DNA of 64,000 bases from JAEXNA01 sp037189585 (GTDB taxonomy: Bacteria > Vulcanimicrobiota > Xenobia > Xenobiales > JADMJV01), in assembly GCA_037189585.1 (NCBI GenBank), contig JBBCJA010000021.1, forward strand, positions 310,001-374,000, written 5' to 3'. The notes under the pieces were generated by a model. That model was given only the letters and a program-made list of their open reading frames with translations, had not been told where the DNA came from and searched no databases. The stretch's first letter is position 1. Each line of letters opens with the position of its first letter. A program made the position numbers and the translations under genes. Shown piece by piece: positions 51,619-60,173 of the stretch.

Positions 51619-51905
51619 CGCTCATCTCGATCCTGAGCCAATTCGTCGAGAATCGTCTTGAGCTTGAGAACCGGCTGGCTGGGAGGTAGGTCTTGAGAAG
51701 TGATCGTCGGAGGTACAATCCACCCCTTGCGAACGGCATCAGCAAGTATCGCGTCGGAAATTGACAGGCTACGATTGACTTGTGGGGGGACCAACTCCGC
51801 GACCACGCGATCTCGGTCAGTGACCAGGACGGTCTCACCCGCGGCCGCCAATCTCACATACTCGGCCAAGCGATTCTTCAAAACCTTCAGACCCACAGCT
51901 CTCAC
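51615..51905 (-). CDS. Phd/YefM-type antitoxin of the PIN toxin
   Basis: 96 residues from GTG 51905. The N-terminal LKVLKNRLAEYVRLAAAGETVLVTDRDRVVAELVPP is the Phd/YefM DNA-binding fold that recognises palindromic operators; the C-terminus should wrap the toxin. The start is close to the predicted transcription start, so it may be leaderless. A GTG nine bases downstream is an alternative. Confidence 0.88.
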   Translation of the reverse strand: MRAVGLKVLKNRLAEYVRLAAAGETVLVTDRDRVVAELVPPQVNRSLSISDAILADAVRKGWIVPPTITSQDLPPSQPVLKLKTILDELAQDRDER

Positions 51906-51910
51906 ACACT

Positions 51911-51941
51911 AAAGGTAGCTACTAGTAGCTACCTTTGTCAA
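51911..51941 (-). promoter_or_regulatory. Perfect 26-base palindromic operator and promoter of the toxin-antitoxin pair
   Basis: Positions 51911-51936 are a perfect palindrome, AAAGGTAGCTA with centre CTAG and the inverted arm. TTGACA (51941-51936) and TACCTT (51917-51912) are 18 bases apart on the minus strand, so a bound repressor would cover the promoter. Confidence 0.8.
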
Positions 51942-51950
51942 CAAATCGCC

Positions 51951-52418
51951 TCACGACGCCTTCTCTTTGGCAATCCGGCGGAGGACCGAGTCGGCATAGT
52001 AGCCGGCTCCGTATCTCCTCGCTCGCTGAGCGGTCCGGGCCGCCTCCTCCCACAGCTCCATGTCACAGAGCGCCGCGGCACGAACCACCAGAACGGCAGG
52101 CTCGGCTCTGTCGCGCCACTCTTCGGTTAGGCGAACGGCGCGTTCCGGCTGGCCGAGGTCACGGTAGATGGCGGAGTGGAGCGCTACCGACTTGGGGTCC
52201 CCGGTATCGGGTTTACCGGCCGCCCGAAGCGGAGCCAGGTTTCCCGATTCCAGCGCCTCCCGACGAAGTCGCGCGAGCTCCATCGGGCCCTTGGCCGGCC
52301 GGGGGAAAGCCAGATCGAGCTCTCGGGCCAGGCGCTCCTCCACCTGGATATAGTTCGTATCGAACCAGCGATGGGAGCGCCAATAATAAGTTGTTCCTCG
52401 ATAGGAAAAAGTGTGCAT
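51951..52418 (-). CDS. TPR-like hypothetical protein
   Basis: 155 residues from ATG 52418, supported by GGGAGG five bases upstream. It begins MHTFSYRGTTYYWRSHRWFD, a short WG/SH3-like N-terminal strand pattern, then has helical pairs (SVALHSAIYRDLGQPERAVRL and VLVVRAAALCDMELWEEAART) resembling tetratricopeptide repeats. The SD lies in a hairpin. No catalytic features visible. Confidence 0.7.
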   Translation of the reverse strand: MHTFSYRGTTYYWRSHRWFDTNYIQVEERLARELDLAFPRPAKGPMELARLRREALESGNLAPLRAAGKPDTGDPKSVALHSAIYRDLGQPERAVRLTEEWRDRAEPAVLVVRAAALCDMELWEEAARTAQRARRYGAGYYADSVLRRIAKEKAS

Positions 52419-52422
52419 GATG

Positions 52423-52438
52423 CCTCCCATAAGGGAGG
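52423..52438 (-). promoter_or_regulatory. SD-sequestering hairpin
   Basis: The SD GGGAGG of the TPR-like gene (52428-52423 on the minus strand) pairs perfectly with CCTCCC (52438-52433) across a 4-base loop, so the ribosome-binding site could be hidden. Confidence 0.55.
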
Positions 52439-52592
52439 ATGGTCTGCCTAGTGAGACCGTCCGAATAGGGAAAGGTTACCGCACCCGCGAGAGGCCGACC
52501 ACTAACACGATGTGACAACCGCGCCATCAAATGTAAACTTTACCGGCATCGGGGCAAGGGGTCGAAGAACTCGAAGCGAAGGCCCGTCCGTA

Positions 52593-53462
52593 ATGAAGAC
52601 TTTACCGATTTCCGAACGCGGCTACGCCAACGCCGACATTCTGGTCACCACCGAGTGGGTGGCCGACCACATCAACGACCCCAACGTGCGCGTGGTGGAA
52701 AGCAACGAGGACATTCTCCTTTACGTCTCCAGCCACATTCCCGGCGCGGTACAGGTCGACTGGACCACCGATCTCAACGATCCCTTGACCCGTGACTATC
52801 TGGTCGGTGAGAAGTTCGCCGAGCTGATGTCTCGCATCGGGGTCACGCCCGACACCACCGTGGTCTTTTACGGCGACAAGAGCAACTGGTGGGCCGCTTA
52901 CGCCCTTTGGGTCTTCTCCCTTTTCGGGCACAAGAACGTTCGCTTGATGGACGGTGGGAGAGCCAAGTGGGAAGCCGAGGGTCGCGAGTTGACCCGCGAG
53001 ATACCCAAGTTCGAGGCAACCTCCTATCCCGTCCCCCAACGAGACGACAGCGGGATCCGAGCTTTCCGCGATCAAGTCCTCGAGCACGTCAAGGCCGGGC
53101 GCAAACTCGTGGATGTCCGCTCGCCGCTCGAGTTCACCGGCGAGCGCCTGCATATGGAAGACTACCCCAACGAGGGAGCGCTGCGCGGCGGTCACATCCC
53201 GGGAGCCCAGAGTGTCCCCTGGGCCCGGGCCGCCAATGAGGACGGAACCTTCAAAACGGCCGAGGAGCTGCAAGCCATCTACCTTGACGAAAAGGGCCTA
53301 AAAAAAGACGATGACATCATCGTCTACTGCCGCATCGGCGAGCGTAGCTCTCACACCTGGTTCGTCCTCCAGCACCTCCTCGGATTCGACAAGGTGCGCA
53401 ACTATGACGGCTCTTGGACCGAGTGGGGCAACCTGGTCGGGGTTCCCATCGAGAAACCGTAG
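52593..53462 (+). CDS. Thiosulfate/3-mercaptopyruvate sulfurtransferase (two-domain rhodanese)
   Basis: 289 residues, two rhodanese domains. The N-terminal, inactive domain has VRVVESNEDILLYVSSHIPGAVQVDW and GDKSNWWAAYALWVF. The C-terminal domain has KLVDVRSPLEFTGE, GGHIPGAQSVPWARA and the active-site loop IVYCRIGERSSHTWFVL, where CRIGER fits the thiosulfate sulfurtransferase (CysA/SseA-like) class. It transfers sulfane sulfur to cyanide or thiol acceptors. SufE follows nine bases later, so they probably act together in sulfur delivery. ATG 52593 is chosen over the open frame from 52512. Confidence 0.94.
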   Translation: MKTLPISERGYANADILVTTEWVADHINDPNVRVVESNEDILLYVSSHIPGAVQVDWTTDLNDPLTRDYLVGEKFAELMSRIGVTPDTTVVFYGDKSNWWAAYALWVFSLFGHKNVRLMDGGRAKWEAEGRELTREIPKFEATSYPVPQRDDSGIRAFRDQVLEHVKAGRKLVDVRSPLEFTGERLHMEDYPNEGALRGGHIPGAQSVPWARAANEDGTFKTAEELQAIYLDEKGLKKDDDIIVYCRIGERSSHTWFVLQHLLGFDKVRNYDGSWTEWGNLVGVPIEKP

Positions 53463-53471
53463 TCCGTATCC

Positions 53472-53924
53472 ATGCCTCCCAAACTAGCCGAGCTTCTCGA
53501 GGACCTCAAATTGGTCGAGGACCGCAACGATCGGTTGCTGACCTTGATCGACTTCGCCGATCGCTTCACTGATGTCCCGGCGCGCATCGCCGAACGCCCT
53601 TTCTCCGAAGCCAATCACGTCCACCGCTGTGAATCCGATGCTTACGTCTTCTCCGAAGCGGTCGGAGATAACGGAGTGAAATTCCACTTCGCGGTGGAGA
53701 ATCCCCAAGGGATCAGCGCCAAGGCCATGGCGGTGATCCTCGACGAGACTCTCTCTGGAGAAGAGCCAGATACCATCGCCACCATCCCCACCGACGTGGT
53801 CTACCAGATCTTCGGAAAAGAGCTCTCCATGGGCAAAGGGCAGGGACTGATGGGGATGATCGAGCTGGCCAAGATCCTGGCCAAGAAAGCCAAAGTGGAA
53901 AAGCTCGCCTCGGCATCGGAATAG
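53472..53924 (+). CDS. sufE: SufE-family sulfur acceptor protein
   Basis: 150 residues. SufE takes persulfide from SufS and passes it to the SufBCD scaffold. The conserved segments are KLAELLEDLKLVEDRNDRLLTLIDFADRF and HRCESDAYVFSEA with the acceptor Cys, then GVKFHFAVENPQGISAKAMAVIL. It is co-transcribed with the rhodanese; sufS and sufBCD are not in the window. Confidence 0.93.
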   Translation: MPPKLAELLEDLKLVEDRNDRLLTLIDFADRFTDVPARIAERPFSEANHVHRCESDAYVFSEAVGDNGVKFHFAVENPQGISAKAMAVILDETLSGEEPDTIATIPTDVVYQIFGKELSMGKGQGLMGMIELAKILAKKAKVEKLASASE

Positions 53925-53997
53925 GTAATCAGCCTCGGTGTATTCTTTCAAGGTCTCGTTATTCTCGCTGAAGTCGTCGCGCGAGACACGAGCTCTA

Positions 53998-54474
53998 CTA
54001 CCACTGTTCTCCGGCCGAATCTCGTCCCGCCCAGGTCCAGCGAGCGATTCCCCAACTTCCCGACAAAAGCCCGAAGAGCAAAAAGGCCCAGGTGAACTGC
54101 TGCATGGTTCGCATCGACTCGAGTTCCGCGGTGACATTGGGATTGGTTCGCATGATGCGAAGATTTGATGGGTCCTCGGGGTCAAAGAGAATCTCATAGT
54201 TCGTTCCGATATCGCCTCGACCCTGAGCCCGCCCGTTGGCCCTCACCTCCGAGACAAACACGCGCGGTCGAGGCTCCAAAGTGCGGTACGTCCTGACTTC
54301 GCTTGAGCCTTTCACCGTCTTGTCGGTCAGGGTAGCTTTGACGATCTGCCCCCGGTCTCGTAAGGCGATGGACCGTGCGTAAGTTCTCTCCACCAGCTTA
54401 AGTCCTAGGCCTCCGACGGTGAGAAGCACCAGGGATATCAAGATAAGAAAACCCGCCAAGACTCTTTTTCTCAT
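53998..54474 (-). CDS. DUF3592-like membrane protein
   Basis: 158 residues with an N-terminal helix (VLAGFLILISLVLLTVGGLGLKLV), a beta-type domain beginning RDRGQIVKATLTDK and a C-terminal helix (TWAFLLFGLLSGSWGIARWTW). It fits DUF3592. The start overlaps the DUF72 stop (ATGA). Function unknown. Confidence 0.68.
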   Translation of the reverse strand: MRKRVLAGFLILISLVLLTVGGLGLKLVERTYARSIALRDRGQIVKATLTDKTVKGSSEVRTYRTLEPRPRVFVSEVRANGRAQGRGDIGTNYEILFDPEDPSNLRIMRTNPNVTAELESMRTMQQFTWAFLLFGLLSGSWGIARWTWAGRDSAGEQW

Positions 54475-55454
54475 GAGGAAATTTTCTCATCTTCTCCGTT
54501 CAGCTCCTGCGGACGAATCTTGTGGAGCTCGGCCAGAAGATTCAGAAGACTCAAGGGAGCGCACCCCTCAGCCTTGTTGTTGACCGTGACGTAGACCTGA
54601 CGCCCGGCCTCCAGGGCTCTAGCGATCATTCGAGCCAGGTTTTGCCGCCTTCCGGGGTCGGGACCACCCAAGGCATTGAAGGGACGAAATTTCTCTCTAG
54701 CTTCTTCATATCCCAAACTGGGCCGGAGGTTCCATCGGAACATGACCGGGGTGCCCGGAGGAGGAGGAACGGCTAGAAGCTGGCGCTCCATAGGCGGTAA
54801 GGAAGGATGAATACTCGCGCAAAGTCCCACCCCGCTCGCCGCCAGAGCCTGACGTAAGTCCGAACCGAGAAGCTCTTCATCACGAACCTCGAGACTATAG
54901 GAAAGATCTTTCGGCAACCGAGAAAAGAGCCGCCCCAGGTCTCGAACGAACTCCGAGACCGAGCCCCAATCTCGCCAACCTCCGGGAGGGAACTGAAAGA
55001 GAATGAGCCCCAATTTGTTTCCCAATCCGCGCGCCGCGGGCTCGAGAAAAAGCCGCTCGAGACCTTCGAAGTCAAAGCCCTCCTCCTGGTGCCGCAAGAG
55101 ATCGCGCGGAGTTTTCACCACGAACCGAAAACTTTCCGGAACCTGAGAGGCCAGGCGAGCGTACTCGCCTTCCTCGACTGGGCGATAATAGGTCTTGTCC
55201 AGGCTGACACAGCCGAAAAGCGGATGGCGGGAGTAGGCTTCCAGACCTCTTTCCGCCAGTCGTTGCTGGCTATAAGATCTCTCATAGACCAACCCCTCCC
55301 AGCCCGGGAAGGTCCAGGTCGAGGTTCCCAGGTAGAGCCCGTCGGGGATCGGCCTCGGCAAGGCCAACGGCGCGTCGGGCTGATCCAAGGCGTAGGGGTG
55401 GACCGCGCCGGGATCGGAGTCGAAGAGGTCGAGCTGGTCGTTGCTAGCGGCCAC
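54471..55454 (-). CDS. DUF72 family protein
   Basis: 327 residues. DUF72 TIM-barrel signatures are YLGTSTWTFPGWEGLVY, SLDKTYYRPVEEGEYARLASQVPESFRFVVKTPRDLLRHQ, LILFQFPPG and SLEVRDEELL, with YVTVNNKAEGCAPLSLLNLLAEL at the end. Role unknown. GTG 55454 lies one base after the upstream stop; the open N-terminus is longer than in many members. Confidence 0.9.
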   Translation of the reverse strand: MAASNDQLDLFDSDPGAVHPYALDQPDAPLALPRPIPDGLYLGTSTWTFPGWEGLVYERSYSQQRLAERGLEAYSRHPLFGCVSLDKTYYRPVEEGEYARLASQVPESFRFVVKTPRDLLRHQEEGFDFEGLERLFLEPAARGLGNKLGLILFQFPPGGWRDWGSVSEFVRDLGRLFSRLPKDLSYSLEVRDEELLGSDLRQALAASGVGLCASIHPSLPPMERQLLAVPPPPGTPVMFRWNLRPSLGYEEAREKFRPFNALGGPDPGRRQNLARMIARALEAGRQVYVTVNNKAEGCAPLSLLNLLAELHKIRPQELNGEDEKISS

Positions 55455-55455
55455 T

Positions 55456-56139
55456 CTAGGGGCTCGACTTGGCCAGGTGCATCAGGGGAGGATCCCAGCT
55501 TATGTCGACCCGCTTGGCCGAAGCGTCAAAAGCCACACTATAGGGAATCCCTCCAAGGTCCCCGCTAACTCCATGTTTGACCGGGTCGAAAGCCAGAACC
55601 TGTTCTTGTCCCCTGTGAAGCATACGATAGTAGCCGTCAGCCAAAACCGCGAAGTCCTGGTCGGTCGTGAAGCTGACCCTGGCCGTACTCTTCTCGGCTC
55701 CGGTGGCGACAATCTTGGCGTCCTCCGGGATCATCAATCCAAAACAGGCCGGAGTCCGTTGACCTTCCGGATTGTCGCACATGCCCTTACCGGGATCGTG
55801 GCGGGGATAGTCCGGCGGGAAACCGGCGGCTGTATGATGCCCGCCATAACATGCGATCACAACCTGGTCGAACGGCTGTCCCAACGAGGAGGAAAGGCTC
55901 TGGCGATAGGTCTGTTCTTTGGCCACCGGGCACTGAGGGGAGCCTTCCGCATCGGCTAGGGTTATTTTGGCCGTTCCCTTGCTTTTCACAAAGGTCTCGA
56001 TAATCGTCTTGCACTGCAGCGTGCCGAGCTCATCGAAAGACATCGAGTTGTTCATGGCAGCCGGCGCCACCCCGCAAGAGACAAGAATGACCGTGAGGCC
56101 GAGGGCGAGCACCGTTCGCTGGGTGAGAAAAGGGAGCAT
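55456..56139 (-). CDS. Lipoprotein, function unknown
   Basis: 227 residues from ATG 56139 (an ATG at 56163 is also open). Lipobox VILVSC is at the end of the signal (TVLALGLTVILVSC). The mature chain has several Cys residues and ends FDASAKRVDISWDPPLMHLA. No family recognised. It is the first gene of a three-cistron operon with DUF72 and DUF3592 proteins. Confidence 0.72.
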   Translation of the reverse strand: MLPFLTQRTVLALGLTVILVSCGVAPAAMNNSMSFDELGTLQCKTIIETFVKSKGTAKITLADAEGSPQCPVAKEQTYRQSLSSSLGQPFDQVVIACYGGHHTAAGFPPDYPRHDPGKGMCDNPEGQRTPACFGLMIPEDAKIVATGAEKSTARVSFTTDQDFAVLADGYYRMLHRGQEQVLAFDPVKHGVSGDLGGIPYSVAFDASAKRVDISWDPPLMHLAKSSP

Positions 56140-56223
56140 CCCGAACGATTCCCTGTTGATCAACTGTGTCCCCCTAAGTCGGTCCTATGCAGGTCACGCC
56201 TGTCTCCCTCCGAAAACCGAATC

Positions 56224-57726
56224 GTGGATGCGCTGGACGACTACTTAGACGCCCTGGCAGGTCTGGGTCCTGTGCTGGATCGTGGAAGCTTCAGTCTAGC
56301 GCAAGGAGAACTGTGGCCACGTCTTCGGAGATCGATCACGGATGGCCGAGGGGCGCTTCGCTTTCTCCTACGCTGGCTGCACGCTCGAGATGCTCAAACC
56401 ATTCGACTCGACAGCGGTCGGGGTTCCTTTACCGTCAACGCCTCACTGAGTGAGATTCCCAACCCGTCTGACCTGGATTTCTCTGGCCGAGATCTCGACT
56501 TGGCCCGAGCTTTGATCGGTGCCGAACAGCTCTCTTCGGCGCAGTGGTCGCTGGAGTTTGACAACGGTGTTTCTCGCTATAGCCAGCAAACCTCGGCGGT
56601 CGGACGTTGGCAATCCGTGGACAGCCTGGGACGTCAGGAGATCGTGGCGGAATTCAAGGGTGCTTCCGGTATCGTTTCGTCCTGGGCGGGCGAGACGTCC
56701 GTGAGTTTTCGCCACTCCCCTATCGCCATCACCTGGAACAAAAAACTGATCTCGGGTCCCTACGCCTTCACATTCCCGGTTCTGGCCTGGCGACATCTAC
56801 GCCGAAGAATGCCCGGCGACGGGCCTCCTCTTTTGGTCAAAGCTCCGCCGGAAACTCTTGAGTCGTATCGGACCCCGCGCCATCAGGACGCCGACGTGGC
56901 TCTGGCCCTCTCGGCTTGCCAGCTAGCCTCTCCCAGCTTCGAGTTATTGCGGCATGGAGAGCTTTTGCCCGTCATTGGTGTCGAACGCGAACTGGCGGGT
57001 CTCGGCGGTGTCATCCGTTCCGAGCGCTTCTCCACCGATCTCAACGGAGATCGCGTCATCAATAGCCCCGAACTCCAACGGCTTCTCCAGACATTCCGCC
57101 ACGAAGCCGTGGACATGGTTGTCCAACTCTACCATCGGCAGGTACCGCTGACACCAGAGCAGGCTGATGGCGGCTTCCTTGGACTGCAGGCTGTCCTTCT
57201 CTATCTGCTCGACCAACATCGATTCACCGAGGGGCATCTCCTGGCCGAGTGGCTCGGGCCCAGTTTGGAGCGCGGGAAGGTGCTTCAACAGTTCCGTTTC
57301 GGCTACACCTTCGACCGACTGCGCAGTCTGCTGGCCGAACCCGCCGGCCGGCCACAAACGGCACTTCGATGGCACAAGCAGGCCGAGGCCAGACTTCGCG
57401 AGCAGACCGGGTTCGACCGCTCGATCGTGGAAGAAGCTCTTTTGATCAACGCCCGATTGGAGCTTCGAGCCCGACGCGACAACCCTCGGGGCTTGAGCGG
57501 CGATCTCCACGGTCGCCTCTTGCAATTGGCGAACCAACTGAAAAATCGACGAGAATTTCGACGTTCAGCATCGATCTTTTTGTTGCTCGGACGGTCCTTT
57601 CTCCCCGGTCACCCCGAGCGGCTCGAACACCTGACCGAGGCGGCCCGCTGCTGCGAGGAGCCGCCTTACACCACGGCTCTGGCCGAAGAGGAGGCCCTGG
57701 GAAGGGAAGGCCAAGCTCAAGAGTAA
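56224..57726 (+). CDS. Unrecognised soluble protein, paralogue of the 30.9-kb protein
   Basis: 500 residues from GTG 56224. Its first 130 residues parallel the 30.9-kb protein (LDRGSFSLAQGELWPRLRRSI; LRFLLRWLHARDAQTIRLDSG; SFTVNASL), and FELLRHGELLPVIGV...DLNGDRVINSPELQRLLQTF matches its later region. The last 180 residues are helical, TPR-like (EFRRSASIFLLLGRSFLPGHPERLEHL) and absent from the shorter relative. An ATP-binding GHKL-like fold is a guess. It is followed 13 bases later by a MazG-like gene. Confidence 0.7.
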   Translation: MDALDDYLDALAGLGPVLDRGSFSLAQGELWPRLRRSITDGRGALRFLLRWLHARDAQTIRLDSGRGSFTVNASLSEIPNPSDLDFSGRDLDLARALIGAEQLSSAQWSLEFDNGVSRYSQQTSAVGRWQSVDSLGRQEIVAEFKGASGIVSSWAGETSVSFRHSPIAITWNKKLISGPYAFTFPVLAWRHLRRRMPGDGPPLLVKAPPETLESYRTPRHQDADVALALSACQLASPSFELLRHGELLPVIGVERELAGLGGVIRSERFSTDLNGDRVINSPELQRLLQTFRHEAVDMVVQLYHRQVPLTPEQADGGFLGLQAVLLYLLDQHRFTEGHLLAEWLGPSLERGKVLQQFRFGYTFDRLRSLLAEPAGRPQTALRWHKQAEARLREQTGFDRSIVEEALLINARLELRARRDNPRGLSGDLHGRLLQLANQLKNRREFRRSASIFLLLGRSFLPGHPERLEHLTEAARCCEEPPYTTALAEEEALGREGQAQE

Positions 57727-57739
57727 GTTCGGCTTCAAG

Positions 57740-58084
57740 ATGGACCTCCCAGACCTTCCTACCACGGAAACCTCGTTGCCGGCCTGGCAACGCTACATCG
57801 GCCAAAACGTCAAAGCTCGAGGTTGGGACAAAGCTAGCGACCTGGAGACCTTCTTGCTCTTCTCCGAAGAAGTGGGAGAGCTTGCCAAAGCTCTACGCCG
57901 CCACCGGGGCCTGTTCACCGAAAACGTCCCGCCTGAGGCCCTTCGCGAGGCTCACCATGACATGGGCGAGGAGATGGCCGACGTGCTGAGTTACCTTTTA
58001 GACCTGGCCTGTCGGCTTGAGGTCGACTTGGAACAGGCGCTGTTGGACAAAGAGCGCCGCAACCGCGAGCGGAGCTGGGACTAG
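57740..58084 (+). CDS. MazG-like nucleotide pyrophosphohydrolase
   Basis: 114 residues of the all-alpha NTP pyrophosphatase fold. The catalytic set is ETFLLFSEEVGELAKALRRH (EExxE) and MGEEMADVLSYLLDLACRLEVDLEQALLDK (ExxD). Such enzymes hydrolyse NTPs or dUTP/dCTP to the monophosphate. The chain is the short single-domain type. It lies just after the 56.2-kb paralogue gene and is probably co-transcribed. Confidence 0.9.
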   Translation: MDLPDLPTTETSLPAWQRYIGQNVKARGWDKASDLETFLLFSEEVGELAKALRRHRGLFTENVPPEALREAHHDMGEEMADVLSYLLDLACRLEVDLEQALLDKERRNRERSWD

Positions 58085-58459
58085 CACGGGCCTGTCGCCA
58101 GTCTTCATCGAAGCTTGCAAAAGAAGTTAGCGATGACCCATTCGTGGCTGCCCCTTCAGTTCATCGGAGTGGGCTTCTTGTGACTCTTGGCTCGGGAACT
58201 GTCTTGGTCGAAGTCTGGCCGATAGCATCGAGCAACGTGAACGCCCGCATCGCCTGATCGAGAAGAAACTGGCCTATGCCTCCCTGGCGGCTTGACGCTC
58301 AGCCATCAGGAAACCATTGTCGAGGTGTGGGGTTGAACCTTCTGGAGCGCAAAGTTTAGAATAGCCTACGCGCCGCCCTAACAAGTTCCCTTGGGTTCCC
58401 GAGGGCAATCCGCCCTCTCTTGCTCCGGTGAGTCAAGTCACTCACAGAAAGGCCCTCCG
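58085..58459. other. Intergenic region with a possible gene remnant
   Basis: About 375 bases without a supported gene. One plus-strand frame around 58205-58295 reads GRSLADSIEQRERPHRLIEK then KLAYASLAA before a stop, with coding-like composition but no start. It may be a decayed gene. Confidence 0.35.
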
Positions 58460-58942
58460 ATGTTCAAACCCGGCGATATGGTCTCCCATGCTCTTCACGG
58501 CGTGGGCGTTCTCAAATCTTATCAGGAGCGCGAGGTGGCGGGTACGCCCACGCTCTTTGCCACTCTAATCTTCCATAGGGAAGGTTTTGAGGTCACGCTT
58601 CCTAAGTCGGTCTTCGACAGGCGCGCCCGGGCGCTTATGGATGAGAGCCAGGCTCTTCGCATCGTCGGTGTGCTTGCCAACTGGAGCGAGCCGCCCGAAA
58701 CGGCATGGAAGAAGCGCCACCAGAAAAATCAGGAGCGACTGACGAGCGGCGACCCTTTAGAGCTCTGCGCGGTGGTCAGGAGCTTGACCGATCTGCGCCG
58801 CAAACGTCCCCTGGCGAATAGCGATAAAGAGCAGCTCCGACACTGCTTGCACAGGCTGGCCGAGGAGCTCTGCGCGGTTCTCGGTGGCGAGCAAGCCCAG
58901 ACCGTGACCAGGCTAGAGCAGGCCTGCGTGGCGCGAAGGTAA
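58460..58942 (+). CDS. CarD/CdnL-type transcriptional regulator
   Basis: 160 residues from ATG 58460 (AAAGG seven bases upstream). The N-terminal MFKPGDMVSHALHGVGVLKSYQEREVAG is the CarD/CdnL/TRCF RNA polymerase-interaction domain, which binds the beta subunit and stabilises open promoter complexes. The C-terminal half is helical (LELCAVVRSLTDLRRKRPLANSDKEQLR), as in CdnL. Confidence 0.92.
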   Translation: MFKPGDMVSHALHGVGVLKSYQEREVAGTPTLFATLIFHREGFEVTLPKSVFDRRARALMDESQALRIVGVLANWSEPPETAWKKRHQKNQERLTSGDPLELCAVVRSLTDLRRKRPLANSDKEQLRHCLHRLAEELCAVLGGEQAQTVTRLEQACVARR

Positions 58943-58978
58943 ACGGCACACTTGTCCCTTCAAAGCAACGTTCTCTCC

Positions 58979-60139
58979 ATGGCTCGAGTGGAGCTTTCGC
59001 ACCATCCGCTGTTCGGAGATCTGCTCACCGGGCCAGCTCCCACGATTCGGGGGTCCCACTTTCCCCCCGGTCAAAAGATGCGTCTGGAGGCGACCTGCCA
59101 GGACAGCAACGGCTGTCGATGGAGCAGTCGTGGCTGCTATCGAGTTAGCGAGATGGGTGTCTTTGACACGTCCCTGGAAACTGGCAAGGATGAGAACATG
59201 AGCGAGTTCCTTTTCACCTCCATGACCTGCCAATATGGTGCGGGACGCGATTTCCCGTTAAAGAGCCTATCTCGAGTCGATTACACGGTCTCGTGCTTTG
59301 AGGAAGCTGGAGGGGAGATTTGGGAGCGGAGGTTCTCCAGATATGTGGGCCGCGACGAGAGAGGCCTGCCGGAACCGTGGGCCAATGTTATCCTCTTCGA
59401 TGACGAGATTCAATCCGACAGGCTCGTCACAACCCTCGCACTGGCACCGTACGGCATCGGTGTGGTGGGTCACCTGGTCGGCTGCTCGGTCGATCACCGG
59501 GAGGCTCCTAGTAGGCTACAGCGTGAGCTACCAACTTACATCATGGGTTCCGGAAGAGCTTCGACAAGGGCATTGGAATATGCCATCGGCAAGCCGGACA
59601 TTCTCGGCGTCATTCTATTTTCCGGTGCCGGCATGCGCTTCGAGCCTACCGCGCAGATGGGACCCAATACTTCTGGCGAACGGCAAGCGTACGTTGCAAT
59701 CGATGCATCTCGGCTTCTCGGATGCCGAGAGCACCTTCTCTCCACCCACGAGCTATACTCCCAAGCTCTAGCAGGTCAGAGAATTCGTGAGCAGGTTGCC
59801 GTGGAGGTCGAAAATGTCCTTTGCCCCATCACTATGTTCAGCGGTCAAGACGATCAAGTCTGGCCGTCTTCTCTATTCGGAGAGTGGGTAGCCGAGCGAC
59901 GGCGAGAAAGACACTGCCCCTATCCCACAATCCTTCGTACCTTCAAGGGAGCGGGCCACGATCTCGGACCTAGTCTGGGTCTCCCGACGCTTCCTACCAC
60001 GGAGCGTACCATCGGGCATCCCGACACCGAGCATCGATTTTCGTTGGGAGGACAGGCGGAGACTCAAGGACAAGCTCGCAGAGAATGCTGGAATGAGATG
60101 CTCCAAATTCTGGCTGGAGGGCCATCCGATACTCTTTAA
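58979..60139 (+). CDS. BAAT/acyl-CoA thioesterase-family hydrolase
   Basis: About 386 residues from ATG 58979 (a TTG at 58952 is also open). The N-terminal part has PPGQKMRLEATCQDSNGCRW and a SMTCQYG element of the acyl-CoA thioester hydrolase N-terminal beta domain. The C-terminal part fits BAAT_C, an alpha/beta hydrolase: MGSGRASTRALEYAIG near the nucleophile, SGQDDQVWPSSLF with the acid and FKGAGHDLGPSLGLPTLP with the catalytic His. The expected GxSxG is weak (MGSGR). Substrate likely an acyl-CoA or ester. Confidence 0.75.
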   Translation: MARVELSHHPLFGDLLTGPAPTIRGSHFPPGQKMRLEATCQDSNGCRWSSRGCYRVSEMGVFDTSLETGKDENMSEFLFTSMTCQYGAGRDFPLKSLSRVDYTVSCFEEAGGEIWERRFSRYVGRDERGLPEPWANVILFDDEIQSDRLVTTLALAPYGIGVVGHLVGCSVDHREAPSRLQRELPTYIMGSGRASTRALEYAIGKPDILGVILFSGAGMRFEPTAQMGPNTSGERQAYVAIDASRLLGCREHLLSTHELYSQALAGQRIREQVAVEVENVLCPITMFSGQDDQVWPSSLFGEWVAERRRERHCPYPTILRTFKGAGHDLGPSLGLPTLPTTERTIGHPDTEHRFSLGGQAETQGQARRECWNEMLQILAGGPSDTL

Positions 60140-60173
60140 GGCTTCCACTGAGTTGAGCCTGAGACGGAGTTCT

